Below, piece by piece: positions 53,845-63,223 of a stretch of 64,000 nucleotides of DNA; within the stretch, counting starts at the first letter, position 1; each line of letters begins with the position of its first letter. Below the pieces are notes generated by a model, which did not search any database, had not been told where the DNA came from, and saw nothing but the letters and a program-made list of their open reading frames with translations. This DNA comes from Deltaproteobacteria bacterium (GTDB lineage: Bacteria > Desulfobacterota > GWC2-55-46), in contig JADLDY010000021.1 in NCBI GenBank assembly GCA_020846435.1, positions 1 through 64,000 of the forward strand. Reading direction: 5' to 3'. The translations under genes and the position numbers were made by a program.

Positions 53845-55124
53845 AAGAGTTCGCCATGCATATCGCTTCAAGGGCAAAAAAATCAAAGCCCTACGTCAAG
53901 TGGCTCACCGAGCAGACCGCCGCGATAGTCAGGCAGCGGGGCTTGAAGGCAGGCCTCAATTACCTTTGGACAATAGCTTTCTCAATCGAGGACGGCGTAG
54001 GCCTCCTCTATCCGCTCTGGTCTAAAAAGCCGTGGCTTGTCCGTTATCCCGGGAGGATCGAGGTCGAAGTCACTACCAAATGCTTCCTGAAATGCCTGAA
54101 GTGCGAGCAGGTCTACTGGAATGAGCCGCAAAAGAGCCTGAGCGCCGCGCAAATAGAAAAAGTGCTTGACGAATTCCCGAGGCTCAAGGCCATAAGCCTC
54201 TCAGGCATCGGGCATAATTACCAGAACCCTGAATATGAAAAGATCCTGAAGCTCTGCTGCGACAAGTCGCTTTACGTGCAGTTTTTTGACACATTCCTGC
54301 TCTTGAGCCCATCGAGAGCGAAAAACCTCGTTGACTGGGGAGTGACAAAAGTCTGGATGTCGATTGACGGAGTTGACGAAAAGACTGTCGCTGTCCAGCA
54401 GCAGGGCTCGAGTTTCAGCAAGGTCGTGAACAACGCCAAGTTCCTGTCAAGGTACAAGCTCGAAAAGAAGGCGAGGTTCCCCGAGCTCGGCTTCACGGTC
54501 GTTGTAACTAAGTACAACATCGACAGGCTCCCGGAGTTTCTCGACCTCTTTGACTCGATAGTCGGTGAATCGCAGAGGATGATCATGGTCCAGTTCATTA
54601 GGCTTATAGGCTTCGATGAGAACAAATACCTTATGCCTGACGCTTCGCTCCTTAAAAACGCCAAGGCAGCCGTGCTTGAACGTGCATCGAAGTTCAGGCG
54701 CGAGCGTTTCAGGATGAACTTCACGCACTTCAAGTACAACGTCGAAGATAACAAGGAGCCAATAGAGTGCTGCGCGTCATGGGCCGTGCCGTTCATCACA
54801 GTCGACGGCGTCGTGTACCCTTGCTGCGGACTGACTGAGGGCAACCAGAGAAAGCATATCGACAAGGCTGCTTTCGGCAATGTCTTTGATAAGCCGTTCA
54901 GGAAGATCTGGAACAATGAAGGATACTCAGACCTCAAATCCAGGATCTCCAAAGGCCTTTCACCTGACATATGCAGGCTGTACAGGCCCTGTACGTCTTT
55001 CAAGACCGGCCCTGCCTTGTTACAAAAGCCAGTTGAAGCGGCGGAAACAAAAGCCGCGCCAGCACACTCTGTCCAACCGGTATATGCCGGGAAAGCGGCG
55101 ATCAAAGAAGCCCATGACGCTTGA
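53841..55124 (+). CDS. Radical SAM/SPASM protein 3
   Basis: 427 residues; GGAGAAGG upstream. Cluster motif C81-x3-C85-x2-C88 (KCFLKCLKC) after an ~75-residue N-terminal helical extension. SPASM part: CCASWAVPFITVDGVVYPCCG, FDKPFRKIWNNEGY, and CRLYRPC. The C-terminal ~35 residues are Ala/Lys/Pro-rich and probably disordered. Co-translated with the WecA-type gene and the next gene. Confidence 0.9.
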   Translation: MKEFAMHIASRAKKSKPYVKWLTEQTAAIVRQRGLKAGLNYLWTIAFSIEDGVGLLYPLWSKKPWLVRYPGRIEVEVTTKCFLKCLKCEQVYWNEPQKSLSAAQIEKVLDEFPRLKAISLSGIGHNYQNPEYEKILKLCCDKSLYVQFFDTFLLLSPSRAKNLVDWGVTKVWMSIDGVDEKTVAVQQQGSSFSKVVNNAKFLSRYKLEKKARFPELGFTVVVTKYNIDRLPEFLDLFDSIVGESQRMIMVQFIRLIGFDENKYLMPDASLLKNAKAAVLERASKFRRERFRMNFTHFKYNVEDNKEPIECCASWAVPFITVDGVVYPCCGLTEGNQRKHIDKAAFGNVFDKPFRKIWNNEGYSDLKSRISKGLSPDICRLYRPCTSFKTGPALLQKPVEAAETKAAPAHSVQPVYAGKAAIKEAHDA

Positions 55125-56160
55125 TGACCTGAAAAATGGCAGATGGGAGGTGCTGTCGTCGCCTGTCCTTGGGCCTTCAACCAGCGGGTGGGACAGCCAT
55201 TCGAGCATGACGCCTGTCGTCTTCAGTAACTCAGAGATGGGAATAGAGAGCTCAGGCGACTACGGCATGCTTTACGTCGGCGTCGGGCACCGTTCTAGCG
55301 CCTGGGGCGTTGGCTATGCTTCTTCTGACGACCTCTTTAGCTGGCAAAAAAATCCTGGGAATCCTGTCCTTCTGCAGGACAAAGCGGCTTCTTTCCAGAT
55401 TGACGCTCCCTGCCTGTTGAGGACTGAGACGGGATTGAACCTCATCTGCGAGGAAAAGAGAATTGAGGACAGCCTCGCGGCTTCCATGCGCAACCTGCTG
55501 AGCCCATCTACAAAGCTGGCCCTTAGGGCTCTAAGGCGTGCAATCGGTCTTGAAAAACCGACTGTCGTGAATCATGCAGCAGGCAGGTACTTTGTAAGTT
55601 TCGAGTCAAGAGACGTCTCGAGATGGAGCGGCTCAACAAAAAAAGTCGTCTTTGAAAGCGGTCCGCACGGCGCGTTTGACTGCGCGGGGGTCTTCTCACC
55701 GCAGGTCTACAAGTTCGGAGGCCTGTTTTACCTTTTCTATGGCGGGACAGACGGCAGGAAGGCTTATACCGGACTTGCCGTAGGCAAAAAGCCTGGCGGC
55801 AGATGGGCCCGGCTGGCTTCAATGCCAATACTCTCACCAGGGGAGAGCGGGGATTGGGACGAGGTGAACTCACTTATCGTCAGCGTCATCAGATTAGACG
55901 ACTGCTACTGCGCTTTTTACGAGGGCGAGGACTCCAGAAGAATGTACAGCATAGGCATGGCCTGGTCTAAAGACCTTGTAAACTGGGTCAAGTGGGAGAA
56001 GAACCCTGTCATCTCGCCGGGCAGCGCTTCATATTGCGAGCACATGGTATGTGGGCCGAGGGCATTCTCAGATGGCAAGAGCCTCTACATTTTCTTTAAC
56101 GGCCACGGAAAAGACATGCGCGGGTCCTGCGGCCTGGCCATATTCAGGGGGGACGGATGA
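55114..56160 (+). CDS. Five-bladed beta-propeller glycosidase-like protein (GH43/GH130-type)
   Basis: 348 residues from ATG 55114, overlapping the previous stop by 11 bp; a longer in-frame reading only duplicates the upstream gene's region. Propeller blades carry the repeated YFVSFE..., YLFYGGTDGRKAYTGLAVG, YCAFYEGEDSRRMYSIGMA and LYIFFNGHGKDM motifs with W/D turns (SKDLVNWVKWEKNPVI). No signal peptide, so it would act in the cytoplasm; it may be a phosphorylase or a non-catalytic sugar-binding protein. Substrate unknown. Confidence 0.8.
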   Translation: MTLDDLKNGRWEVLSSPVLGPSTSGWDSHSSMTPVVFSNSEMGIESSGDYGMLYVGVGHRSSAWGVGYASSDDLFSWQKNPGNPVLLQDKAASFQIDAPCLLRTETGLNLICEEKRIEDSLAASMRNLLSPSTKLALRALRRAIGLEKPTVVNHAAGRYFVSFESRDVSRWSGSTKKVVFESGPHGAFDCAGVFSPQVYKFGGLFYLFYGGTDGRKAYTGLAVGKKPGGRWARLASMPILSPGESGDWDEVNSLIVSVIRLDDCYCAFYEGEDSRRMYSIGMAWSKDLVNWVKWEKNPVISPGSASYCEHMVCGPRAFSDGKSLYIFFNGHGKDMRGSCGLAIFRGDG

Positions 56161-57005
56161 AAGAGGGGAGCGTTTCAGGATGGGAGCTTTTCAAGTTCAG
56201 TTTGTCGCTCGGCGCAGGCTATTACAGAAAAGGCCATGGAAAGCTCTTGCACCGCGAGGCAATGAGGAGGCTTCTGACACCGATAAACGTCAGCCGTTGC
56301 TACGAGTTCAGGAGGACGTTTGAGCTTCTGCTACCCAAAAGCGGCGAGCTTGTATTCGATCTTTCAAGCCCGAAGCTTCTTAGCCATTTTTTGAGTGAGC
56401 GGCAGGGGTGCAGGGTCATAGCGGCTGACATGAACAAGGAAGAGGTATATGACTGGACGAGCCTGACGAGGGAGAGGGAGAACCTGCCGTCATGGATAAT
56501 AGCCGACGGCGTTTGCCTCGGCATCAAGGACGACACCTTTGACAAGGTCTACTCGATCTCAGTGCTCGAGCATATACCGGGAGACGGCGACACGAAAACC
56601 ATGAAAGAGCTTGCCCGGGTTTTAAAGCCCGGCGGCAGGCTTGTAGTGACTGTCCCTTACGCCACAAGGCACAGGAGCGAGCGCGCCAGAAAAGACGTCT
56701 ACAACCTGCATAGGGAAAAAACAGGCGTTTTTCACTGGTCCCACTTCTATGATGAGCCGTCGTTGAGAAAGAAGCTGATCGAAGGCTCTGGACTTGAACT
56801 CGAGGGTGTATACTTTGGTTATGGCCCGGGCTCCGCGCTCTGGAAAAAGATAGAGAGGATGGGACGGTACGGCTTTCCTCTCTGGCTCTTCTCGATGATC
56901 ATTGAAAAATACGGTTTGAGGGAGTCGAGCTTTCAGCCGGCCTTCCTCGAAGACGACCAGTTCCTCGCGGCAGTCGCTGTCCTCAGAAAGGAGAAAAAAC
57001 ATTGA
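56157..57005 (+). CDS. Class I SAM methyltransferase
   Basis: 282 residues, ATGA overlap. Motif I is degenerate (VFDLSSPKLLSHFL, with the glycines of G-x-G-x-G missing), while motif II IAADMNKEEV and SISVLEHIPGDGD, LKPGGRLVVTVPY are intact. C-terminal half is longer than usual. It probably methylates a sugar of the surface polysaccharide; the altered motif I may reduce cofactor binding. Confidence 0.82.
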   Translation: MKEGSVSGWELFKFSLSLGAGYYRKGHGKLLHREAMRRLLTPINVSRCYEFRRTFELLLPKSGELVFDLSSPKLLSHFLSERQGCRVIAADMNKEEVYDWTSLTRERENLPSWIIADGVCLGIKDDTFDKVYSISVLEHIPGDGDTKTMKELARVLKPGGRLVVTVPYATRHRSERARKDVYNLHREKTGVFHWSHFYDEPSLRKKLIEGSGLELEGVYFGYGPGSALWKKIERMGRYGFPLWLFSMIIEKYGLRESSFQPAFLEDDQFLAAVAVLRKEKKH

Positions 57006-58129
57006 TAAACACTGGGCGCGTAAACCTCGCCAACATCAGGCGGGGCGCATATTCGGTATTTAACTGGATCCCGTACCATGCGCACTTTTTCACGCCGTAC
57101 CCTGTCGGCAGCTTCATCATCAACATCTCGCGGGAATGCGAGATGCGCTGCATGATGTGCAATATCTGGCAGAACAGAAAAACAGAGTATGCAGGAAAGT
57201 CACTCGACGCTGAAACCCTCTCGGCCATGCTGAATAATTCGGCGTTTCTCAAGAAAATGCCGTACGTCGTCATGACCGGAGGCGAGCCATTCCTCAGAAA
57301 GGATTTTGGAGAGATACTCAAGTCGGTTCTTTTGGTCCCGCACATAAGGAAGGTTACGATCGGCACAAGCGGGTTTTTGACGCGCAAGATCGTCTCCGAC
57401 GTAAACGCGTGCCTTGAGGCGACTGACCGCGCAAAAAAAATAGCCCTGCAGATCTCTCTTCAGGGCGTTGGCGAGGTTCAGGACAGGATAAAGGGCAGGG
57501 CGGATGCGTTCTCGCGCCTTAAGAAGACGATCAACGAACTCAAGGCTCTCAGCATGAAGTACCCCGGCAGGCTCACACTGTATATCTATTCGGTCCTTCA
57601 GGAGCAGAACAAGGACACCTTTGAAAAGACTTACGAGTTCTCACGCGAGCAGGGCATAGGCTACACCTTCGGGATAATAAACAACCTCAGTTACAACATG
57701 AACAGCTCCGAGCAATACACAAAGGAGCTCATAAATGAGGGTGACTTCAAAAGGCTCTCTGACCTTTACCCGTTCTACGGCGTGCTCAAGAACTGGGCGA
57801 GAAAAGGGTTTACCCAGCAGTCGACCGGGCTAAGGTGCTTTGCCGGTTACAGTTCATTTTTTCTGGATTTTGACGGCAGCGTCTATCCGTGCCTTCATAC
57901 CTCAAGCCTCAAAAGTTTCAGAATGGGTAATGTCTTTGAAGAGAGCTTTGACGGAATTTGGAAAAAAGCTAAAAAAGCGAGGGCTCTTACCAAGACCTGC
58001 GCCATTGACGAATGTCTTCAGGGTTGCGACAGGTCGGTTGTGAAACTCCAGTATTACGTCCCGGAGATGGTCTGCAGGGCGGCGACGCTGAACAGGTACA
58101 GCCTTTTGAAAGCAAGGGGCATCTTGTAA
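57002..58129 (+). CDS. Radical SAM/SPASM protein 4
   Basis: 375 residues from TTG 57002, supported by AAAGGAG about 9 nt upstream and a 4-bp overlap with the methyltransferase. Cluster motif C46-x3-C50-x2-C53 (ECEMRCMMC), then MTGGEPFLRKDF. SPASM part: CFAGYSSFFLDFDGSVYPCLH, SFDGIWKKAKKARAL and CAIDECLQGC. Last + strand gene of the locus, convergent with wzy. Confidence 0.9.
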   Translation: MINTGRVNLANIRRGAYSVFNWIPYHAHFFTPYPVGSFIINISRECEMRCMMCNIWQNRKTEYAGKSLDAETLSAMLNNSAFLKKMPYVVMTGGEPFLRKDFGEILKSVLLVPHIRKVTIGTSGFLTRKIVSDVNACLEATDRAKKIALQISLQGVGEVQDRIKGRADAFSRLKKTINELKALSMKYPGRLTLYIYSVLQEQNKDTFEKTYEFSREQGIGYTFGIINNLSYNMNSSEQYTKELINEGDFKRLSDLYPFYGVLKNWARKGFTQQSTGLRCFAGYSSFFLDFDGSVYPCLHTSSLKSFRMGNVFEESFDGIWKKAKKARALTKTCAIDECLQGCDRSVVKLQYYVPEMVCRAATLNRYSLLKARGIL

Positions 58130-58231
58130 TGCTTAACGTTCTTTTGAAACTGGATGATGTGCCGTTTAAAAAGCTGACAAATCAGACACAGGGAAAATCC
58201 TGTATAAAGACGCGTACGGCGTTTATGCTCC

Positions 58232-59551
58232 TTACGGTATTTTGAAAGACAGCGTACCTGTCGGCAGTCTCAGAAAAAAATAGACCAGAGAGTAGGCTAC
58301 AAAAAATGCAGCAATCGACATCGCCGTGTCAAAGACAGTTATGAGCACAGGCCCGCCTGCTATAAACGTCTGGTACTGCTGAAAGAGCAGAAAGCAGACC
58401 GGCGTACCTATGATGGTTTTCCTTCCATTCACGAGAAAATCCCCGAACCTCACGAAATAAAAGAAGAACAGAAAAGCGCCAGCCATAGTGGCTGGAAGGC
58501 CGAAGTTCGCGTAAAGCTGTCCGAAAAGCGAAGTCGTCGCCTGCATGTGGTACTCGTTATGTCCAAGTATCTTCTCGAATATGAGCGCGTCGAAGTTAAG
58601 CTCATGGAGCTGGAACGGCATCACGGGAGAGAGGCCGAGCTTGAGGAGAATGTAGCTGAGGTCGAACCAGAAGCCCTCGCCGTACAGAAAAGGCTCTGTG
58701 ACCCCGTAAGAGCTCAGCACGTAGATAAGACCTTCAGCGGCCGAGGTAGTAGACCTCATATACAGGAAGACCAGGAGTTCTGAGAGACCATCTGCTTTCT
58801 GGATCGTATAAAGCGCGAAAATAGAAAAGACGGCCCCGGCCGTTATGAAGGGCGCGAGATTGGAAAGCCGCACTCTTGTGACAAGACCGATGAAGCAGGC
58901 TGACCAGAGAAAGAAAGCGATGATATTGGCTTTGTAGCCGAGCGAAGAGAACAGAATGAGGATAGACAAGCCGAAGAGAAGCCATCCCTTGTCTCCAAAT
59001 CTTATAAGCTCGCCAAGGCCTGTCTCCATAAGCCTGTCTGTCGTGTTTCTTATCTTGAGGCGGGCCATGTGGAAGCAGTAGATGATTGACATGTAAAAGA
59101 GCGTCAATAGGAAATAACGCACAAGGCGTGTCGCGGCCCACCCGCCGTCCTGCGAAAATGTCACCTTGGCGATATTCGGCTCATCGGCGAAAACAGGGAC
59201 CCCCCTTTTAAGAAACATGAAGGTTATCCCTGCCGCCGCCAGAAAGAGAGCCAGACGAAAGGCCCTGGAATGCGTACCGGCGTTTTGACGGTCCATGTCG
59301 ATATCATATTGCGGCATTGAATTCTTATTTTTCTTCCCAAGAAAACTCCCGGCGTAGATCATTAACAGTATCGGGCTGTAAATGGCTGTCAGTTCAGAGT
59401 TGTCGGCGATAGAGATCTGTATGCCGAGCAAAAAAGGAAATAGCCCCGCAAACATCGATATCATTACAGGGTGAAGGATGTTCCTGGAAGCCGCCCGGAA
59501 GAATAAAAAAAACGGGAGCGCTCCAAGCATAAGAAAGTTAAGGGTCGACAT
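58232..59551 (-). CDS. wzy: Wzy-type O-antigen/EPS polymerase
   Basis: 439 residues, about 11-12 membrane helices and a large periplasmic loop near 300-350 (GVTEPFLYGEGFWFDLSYIL). It shows no sequence motif beyond the oligosaccharide-repeat-unit polymerase pattern, so the call rests on topology and on position after the SLBB exporter and Wzz genes. It starts 24 nt after the SLBB stop, so it is in the same transcript. Confidence 0.75.
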   Translation of the reverse strand: MSTLNFLMLGALPFFLFFRAASRNILHPVMISMFAGLFPFLLGIQISIADNSELTAIYSPILLMIYAGSFLGKKNKNSMPQYDIDMDRQNAGTHSRAFRLALFLAAAGITFMFLKRGVPVFADEPNIAKVTFSQDGGWAATRLVRYFLLTLFYMSIIYCFHMARLKIRNTTDRLMETGLGELIRFGDKGWLLFGLSILILFSSLGYKANIIAFFLWSACFIGLVTRVRLSNLAPFITAGAVFSIFALYTIQKADGLSELLVFLYMRSTTSAAEGLIYVLSSYGVTEPFLYGEGFWFDLSYILLKLGLSPVMPFQLHELNFDALIFEKILGHNEYHMQATTSLFGQLYANFGLPATMAGAFLFFFYFVRFGDFLVNGRKTIIGTPVCFLLFQQYQTFIAGGPVLITVFDTAMSIAAFFVAYSLVYFFLRLPTGTLSFKIP

Positions 59552-59575
59552 GTCTTTTTTTCCGGCTTTTCAGTG

Positions 59576-62275
59576 TCAGAACGCCACGATAAGCACACCG
59601 GCCGTGACGGCTATCTGGTAGAGTATCTGCGTTATATCCTTGACCTCCCTCAGCCATAGACCCTTGTCGATCTTTTCAGGGACAACGATGGTGTCTCCCG
59701 GGTCAAGCGTCGAGCGCGTAAAGCCAAAGCCTGAGGGCCAGGAGCTGTTTCTGCTCAAGGCAGTGCCGTCGCTCTTGAGGACGAATACCCTGCCTTCGTC
59801 TGCGTCAACGCTGTATCCGCCAGCCTTGCTGATATAGTTTTTGATGGCAGCTTCCTGCTCGAAGATGAACGCGGCCGGGTTTTGCACCGCGCCCATTATC
59901 TGTACCTGTGTCGGCCTCACCGGCACAAAAAGCCGGTCGCCGTGCTCGAGCGCGACATCATAACTCGAGCCGCTGAACCTGTTTAGTTCATCGAATTTCA
60001 GCGCGATCCTGCCCTGTGCCTTTACAGCCTTCACTCTGGCGAGGAGCTCTTTTTTAAGGCTGAGCGCGGTCTCCATCTGTTTCACATCATCCGTGCCTGT
60101 CGAGGTCAACGCCTGGGCGCTTGCGTCGTTAAGAAGCCTGGCTTCGAGCCGACTTACGGCCTCTTCCAGAGTTGTCTGCTGCAGCTCCCTTACAGACTCT
60201 CTCGTGAAAACCGCGCCATTGAGATAGGCCTCGTTTGTGAAGTCTCCAGCCCTTGTTATGACGCTGCTCAACTTCTCGCCCTTCTTGAATACATATTTTC
60301 CAGGGAACCGTACCTCGCCGCTGAGTTCTATGTACCGCCTGTCGAGCCAGTCGATCACCTCCCTGACAAAAAGAGAGTCATACGGCTTTATTTGAAGATT
60401 ATGCTCAGGGTCGCCTTCGAGCGCTTTTTCAAGGTCGAGCGTCCTGTAACTTAATGATGAGGTCGTCTTGTCTTCAACCTCATAGGAGGCGAGCTCGGCC
60501 TCTTTCAGATATGCAGATTCCTTAAGTCCGCCGCCCGCGAAGACGAGGTCGCTTACCCTCATATTGGAAGCGTAGCCGTACTCACCGGGCCTGTTGACCT
60601 GACCGAGGACGCTGACCGTTTTTTGAGGCTCCGCTTCAAGCGCCGAGTGCACACGCACGACGTCAGATGACCGAAGGACAGGATTTTCGGAGGGGACTCC
60701 CTGGAGGGCCTTTCCGAGATTGAGCCTCAGGAGCGATGTCTTTTGCGTCAGTTCGTCTTTTCTGTAAAGCTCGTATTCCCCGTAAGACGCTTCGGTTGTG
60801 AGCCCTCCGGCAAGAAGGATAAGGTCTTTTACAGTGAGGTTTTCTTCAATCGTGAATTGGCCCGGCGTCCTTACTTCGCCTTCTATGCTTACAGTCGGCC
60901 TGTCCCTGAAAAGCCATGTCGAGAAGACGAAGACCGAATCGAGCGGCATGAGCTTGAGGTCGTCAGGCTCGCTTCCTGAAAGGAGCGCGCCTACGTTGAA
61001 AGGGATGACCATTGTGTTAAGCTCCGGGGTGAGCCTCTTGATGACGCCGTAGGTGAGATGGGTTTCCTCCAGCAGATCTGAGAATCCGGTTATGATCCCG
61101 CTCAGTTTCATGCCGGGCTTGAGCTCGTACTTGCCAGGCCTTTTCACATTCCCGTAAAGATAGACGGCGTTGGTGTCCTTGCCGGTTATCGAGAGCACCT
61201 TCACGAAGTCGCCGTCCCTGAGCATGAACGATCCGGCTTTAGCTGTGTCGCCGGCGTTGATGTCGGCGACGACCCGCCTGCTGTTGTTTTCGATCCTTTC
61301 AACCTGCACCTGTTGTGTGTACGCGGTAGGTATCACGCCTCCCGAGAGTTCGATAGCCTCAAGAAGGCTGGTCGGGCCCTTAATCTCGTATGCGGCCGGT
61401 CTTTTTATATTTCCGGCTATCCCGATGACAGGGCCGATGACAGGCACGAAGACTACATCGCCGTCATTGAGCCTCGCGTCCCGTGATTTGTCTCCTTTCA
61501 GCAGGAGGTCGTAAAAGTCTATCTGCCTCGGTTTTTCGGTGCCTCGCCTCAGTTCGACCTTCCTCAGCGAGCCTATTGGCGCGGCCCCGCCAGCGGACAT
61601 GAGCGCGCTGGAGACGGTCGAGGCCGCGCTCATCTTGTATGAGCCGGGACGGCTTACTTCGCCGAGGACAAAGACCTGTATGCTCCTGAGCCTGCCCATC
61701 GTAACCGAGACTTCAGCGCCGATGATACTTCTTGCCTTGCTCGATATGAGTTCGCCTGCCTCTTTGAAGGTCATGCCGTTGACGTTGAGCGGACCTATCA
61801 TCGGCAGGCTTATCGTGCCTTCACGCGTGACTTTCAAAATGTGCTCGCCGGTTACTCTGCCCCAGAACGTGACGCCTATCTCGTCGCCGTAGCCAATCGG
61901 GTAGTCAGGGTTTATCGGGAGGCTCTCCGGAGCGCTCAGCTCAGAGCCGGAGAAGACAGCTTGGCCAAAAGGCTTTAGAGGAGGGGTAGCGGCGAGCAAC
62001 GGGTCCTCGGCCATGAGACGTTCAAAGATATCCGCCGGCCCGCTGGCCTTCTCATTCTTTTTCTTGTCTGGTACATCTTTAGTTCTCTTTTCAGACTTGA
62101 CGCTCTCTCCGGCGGCTTCAACGCAGGGTGCGCCGTCAGATTGTCTTGACGTCTCGACGATACCGTCTTTGGCACAGGGCTCGACAGGTCTGTCATCTCC
62201 GAGAGGCGCAGTGGGAAGACAGAAAATAAGGGCGGCTAAAATGATGAGCGCCTGCCGCAGGCTCCACTTTCTCAT
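59576..62275 (-). CDS. Polysaccharide export protein with seven SLBB repeats
   Basis: 899 residues. Signal peptide (RQALIILAALIFCLPTAPLG). Poly_export domain about 125-215 (NPDYPIGYGDEIGVTFWG). Seven SLBB-type repeats follow, recognised by G-x-V-x-x-P-G-x-[YF] cores (e.g. LGEVSRPGSYKM, YGNVKRPGKYEL, LGQVNRPGEYGY, SGEVRFPGKYVF). A C-terminal hydrophobic helix (ILYQIAVTAGVLIVAF). E. coli Wza is ~380 residues with two SLBB domains, so this is an extended periplasm-spanning relative. Forms the outer export channel. Confidence 0.9.
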   Translation of the reverse strand: MRKWSLRQALIILAALIFCLPTAPLGDDRPVEPCAKDGIVETSRQSDGAPCVEAAGESVKSEKRTKDVPDKKKNEKASGPADIFERLMAEDPLLAATPPLKPFGQAVFSGSELSAPESLPINPDYPIGYGDEIGVTFWGRVTGEHILKVTREGTISLPMIGPLNVNGMTFKEAGELISSKARSIIGAEVSVTMGRLRSIQVFVLGEVSRPGSYKMSAASTVSSALMSAGGAAPIGSLRKVELRRGTEKPRQIDFYDLLLKGDKSRDARLNDGDVVFVPVIGPVIGIAGNIKRPAAYEIKGPTSLLEAIELSGGVIPTAYTQQVQVERIENNSRRVVADINAGDTAKAGSFMLRDGDFVKVLSITGKDTNAVYLYGNVKRPGKYELKPGMKLSGIITGFSDLLEETHLTYGVIKRLTPELNTMVIPFNVGALLSGSEPDDLKLMPLDSVFVFSTWLFRDRPTVSIEGEVRTPGQFTIEENLTVKDLILLAGGLTTEASYGEYELYRKDELTQKTSLLRLNLGKALQGVPSENPVLRSSDVVRVHSALEAEPQKTVSVLGQVNRPGEYGYASNMRVSDLVFAGGGLKESAYLKEAELASYEVEDKTTSSLSYRTLDLEKALEGDPEHNLQIKPYDSLFVREVIDWLDRRYIELSGEVRFPGKYVFKKGEKLSSVITRAGDFTNEAYLNGAVFTRESVRELQQTTLEEAVSRLEARLLNDASAQALTSTGTDDVKQMETALSLKKELLARVKAVKAQGRIALKFDELNRFSGSSYDVALEHGDRLFVPVRPTQVQIMGAVQNPAAFIFEQEAAIKNYISKAGGYSVDADEGRVFVLKSDGTALSRNSSWPSGFGFTRSTLDPGDTIVVPEKIDKGLWLREVKDITQILYQIAVTAGVLIVAF

Positions 62276-62302
62276 TCTCTCTCCATGTCAGTGCTTTTGT
62301 TT

Positions 62303-63205
62303 TTAATTTTTTTCGAAGGATTTTCTTCTGTACCGGCGCGCCTCGAAAAACTCCAGGCCAAAAGCGAGCAAGACGCCAGCTGACAGGGAGAGCCCGAAGC
62401 CAGCGGCGATGATGATGTGGCGTTTCGGGGAGGACTTCATGTCAGGCGCTTCCGGCGGGTCTATCACCTTGAACGCGAAGTTCTCCATCACGCCAGCCAT
62501 CATGGATGATTCGATCTGCTGGGCTATGAGGCCGTAGATATTCTGCCTTATCAAGGGGTCTGCCGTATACTTGAGCTGCCCTTCGAGATAGTCTCTGTTC
62601 GATTCAGCGACTCGTCTGGCCTCAGAGCTCAAATGGGTGTTGAGTACCTGGAGGAGCTTTTCAATGACAGCGGCCGCGCCCGCGGGGCTCGCGCTCTCGC
62701 TCGTTATCGTTATTGTGTTGTCCTTCGGGCTGTGTTTTACGCTGATGGCGCGCTCGAGGGCGCGGAGCCCCTCATGCACTGAGGGTTTTTCCTTTCCGGC
62801 TTCCCAGTCATTTTTTTCACTGTCCCACCTCGCGCCGAAGATGACCGGCAGGAGATCGAACTGCTCGATTGTCTTTTTCCTCAGCATGTTCGAGTTAAGG
62901 AGGGCGAGTATCTCGCCGGAAGACGAAGGGGAGGACAGGGACATGCCAGGGACCGACTCGATCTGCTGGACAAGTACGGAGATGCCAGTTGACGCGCCTC
63001 CTTCCTTGACCGGCGAGATGACGGCCTTTGCCTTATACCTGTCAGCGAGAGAATAAGAGTACGTGAGGGAGAGGACAAGCCCTGTTATCGAAAGGATCGA
63101 TATGAGAAGGGCCCTCTTGCGGACAATGGCGAGATAACCGAGGATATCTATCTCATCCCGTTTGTTCCGGCTTCTCTGGTCTTGTTGGGTCGGGGTCTCC
63201 CGCAT
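62303..63205 (-). CDS. wzz: Wzz-type chain-length determinant
   Basis: 300 residues from ATG 63205, which has AGGAG 6 nt upstream; a TTG at 63223 would cover that SD. Polysaccharide co-polymerase: DEIDILGYLAIVRKR then first membrane helix (~28-48), periplasmic helical domain, PEAPDMKSSPKR proline-rich motif, and second membrane helix (~272-292). There is no kinase domain. It sets polymer length together with Wzy. First gene of the - strand operon. Confidence 0.9.
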   Translation of the reverse strand: MRETPTQQDQRSRNKRDEIDILGYLAIVRKRALLISILSITGLVLSLTYSYSLADRYKAKAVISPVKEGGASTGISVLVQQIESVPGMSLSSPSSSGEILALLNSNMLRKKTIEQFDLLPVIFGARWDSEKNDWEAGKEKPSVHEGLRALERAISVKHSPKDNTITITSESASPAGAAAVIEKLLQVLNTHLSSEARRVAESNRDYLEGQLKYTADPLIRQNIYGLIAQQIESSMMAGVMENFAFKVIDPPEAPDMKSSPKRHIIIAAGFGLSLSAGVLLAFGLEFFEARRYRRKSFEKN

Positions 63206-63223
63206 CTGACTCTCCTGAGTCAA

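Noticed and set aside
58129-58245. 38-residue frame overlapping the end of SPASM protein 4 (TAATG)
   Set aside because: No SD of note, no recognisable sequence, and it runs into the convergent wzy gene.
46134-63205. PEP-CTERM/exosortase system suggested by the GT4 type
   Set aside because: No exosortase, PEP-CTERM protein or PrsK/PrsR regulator was found in the window.
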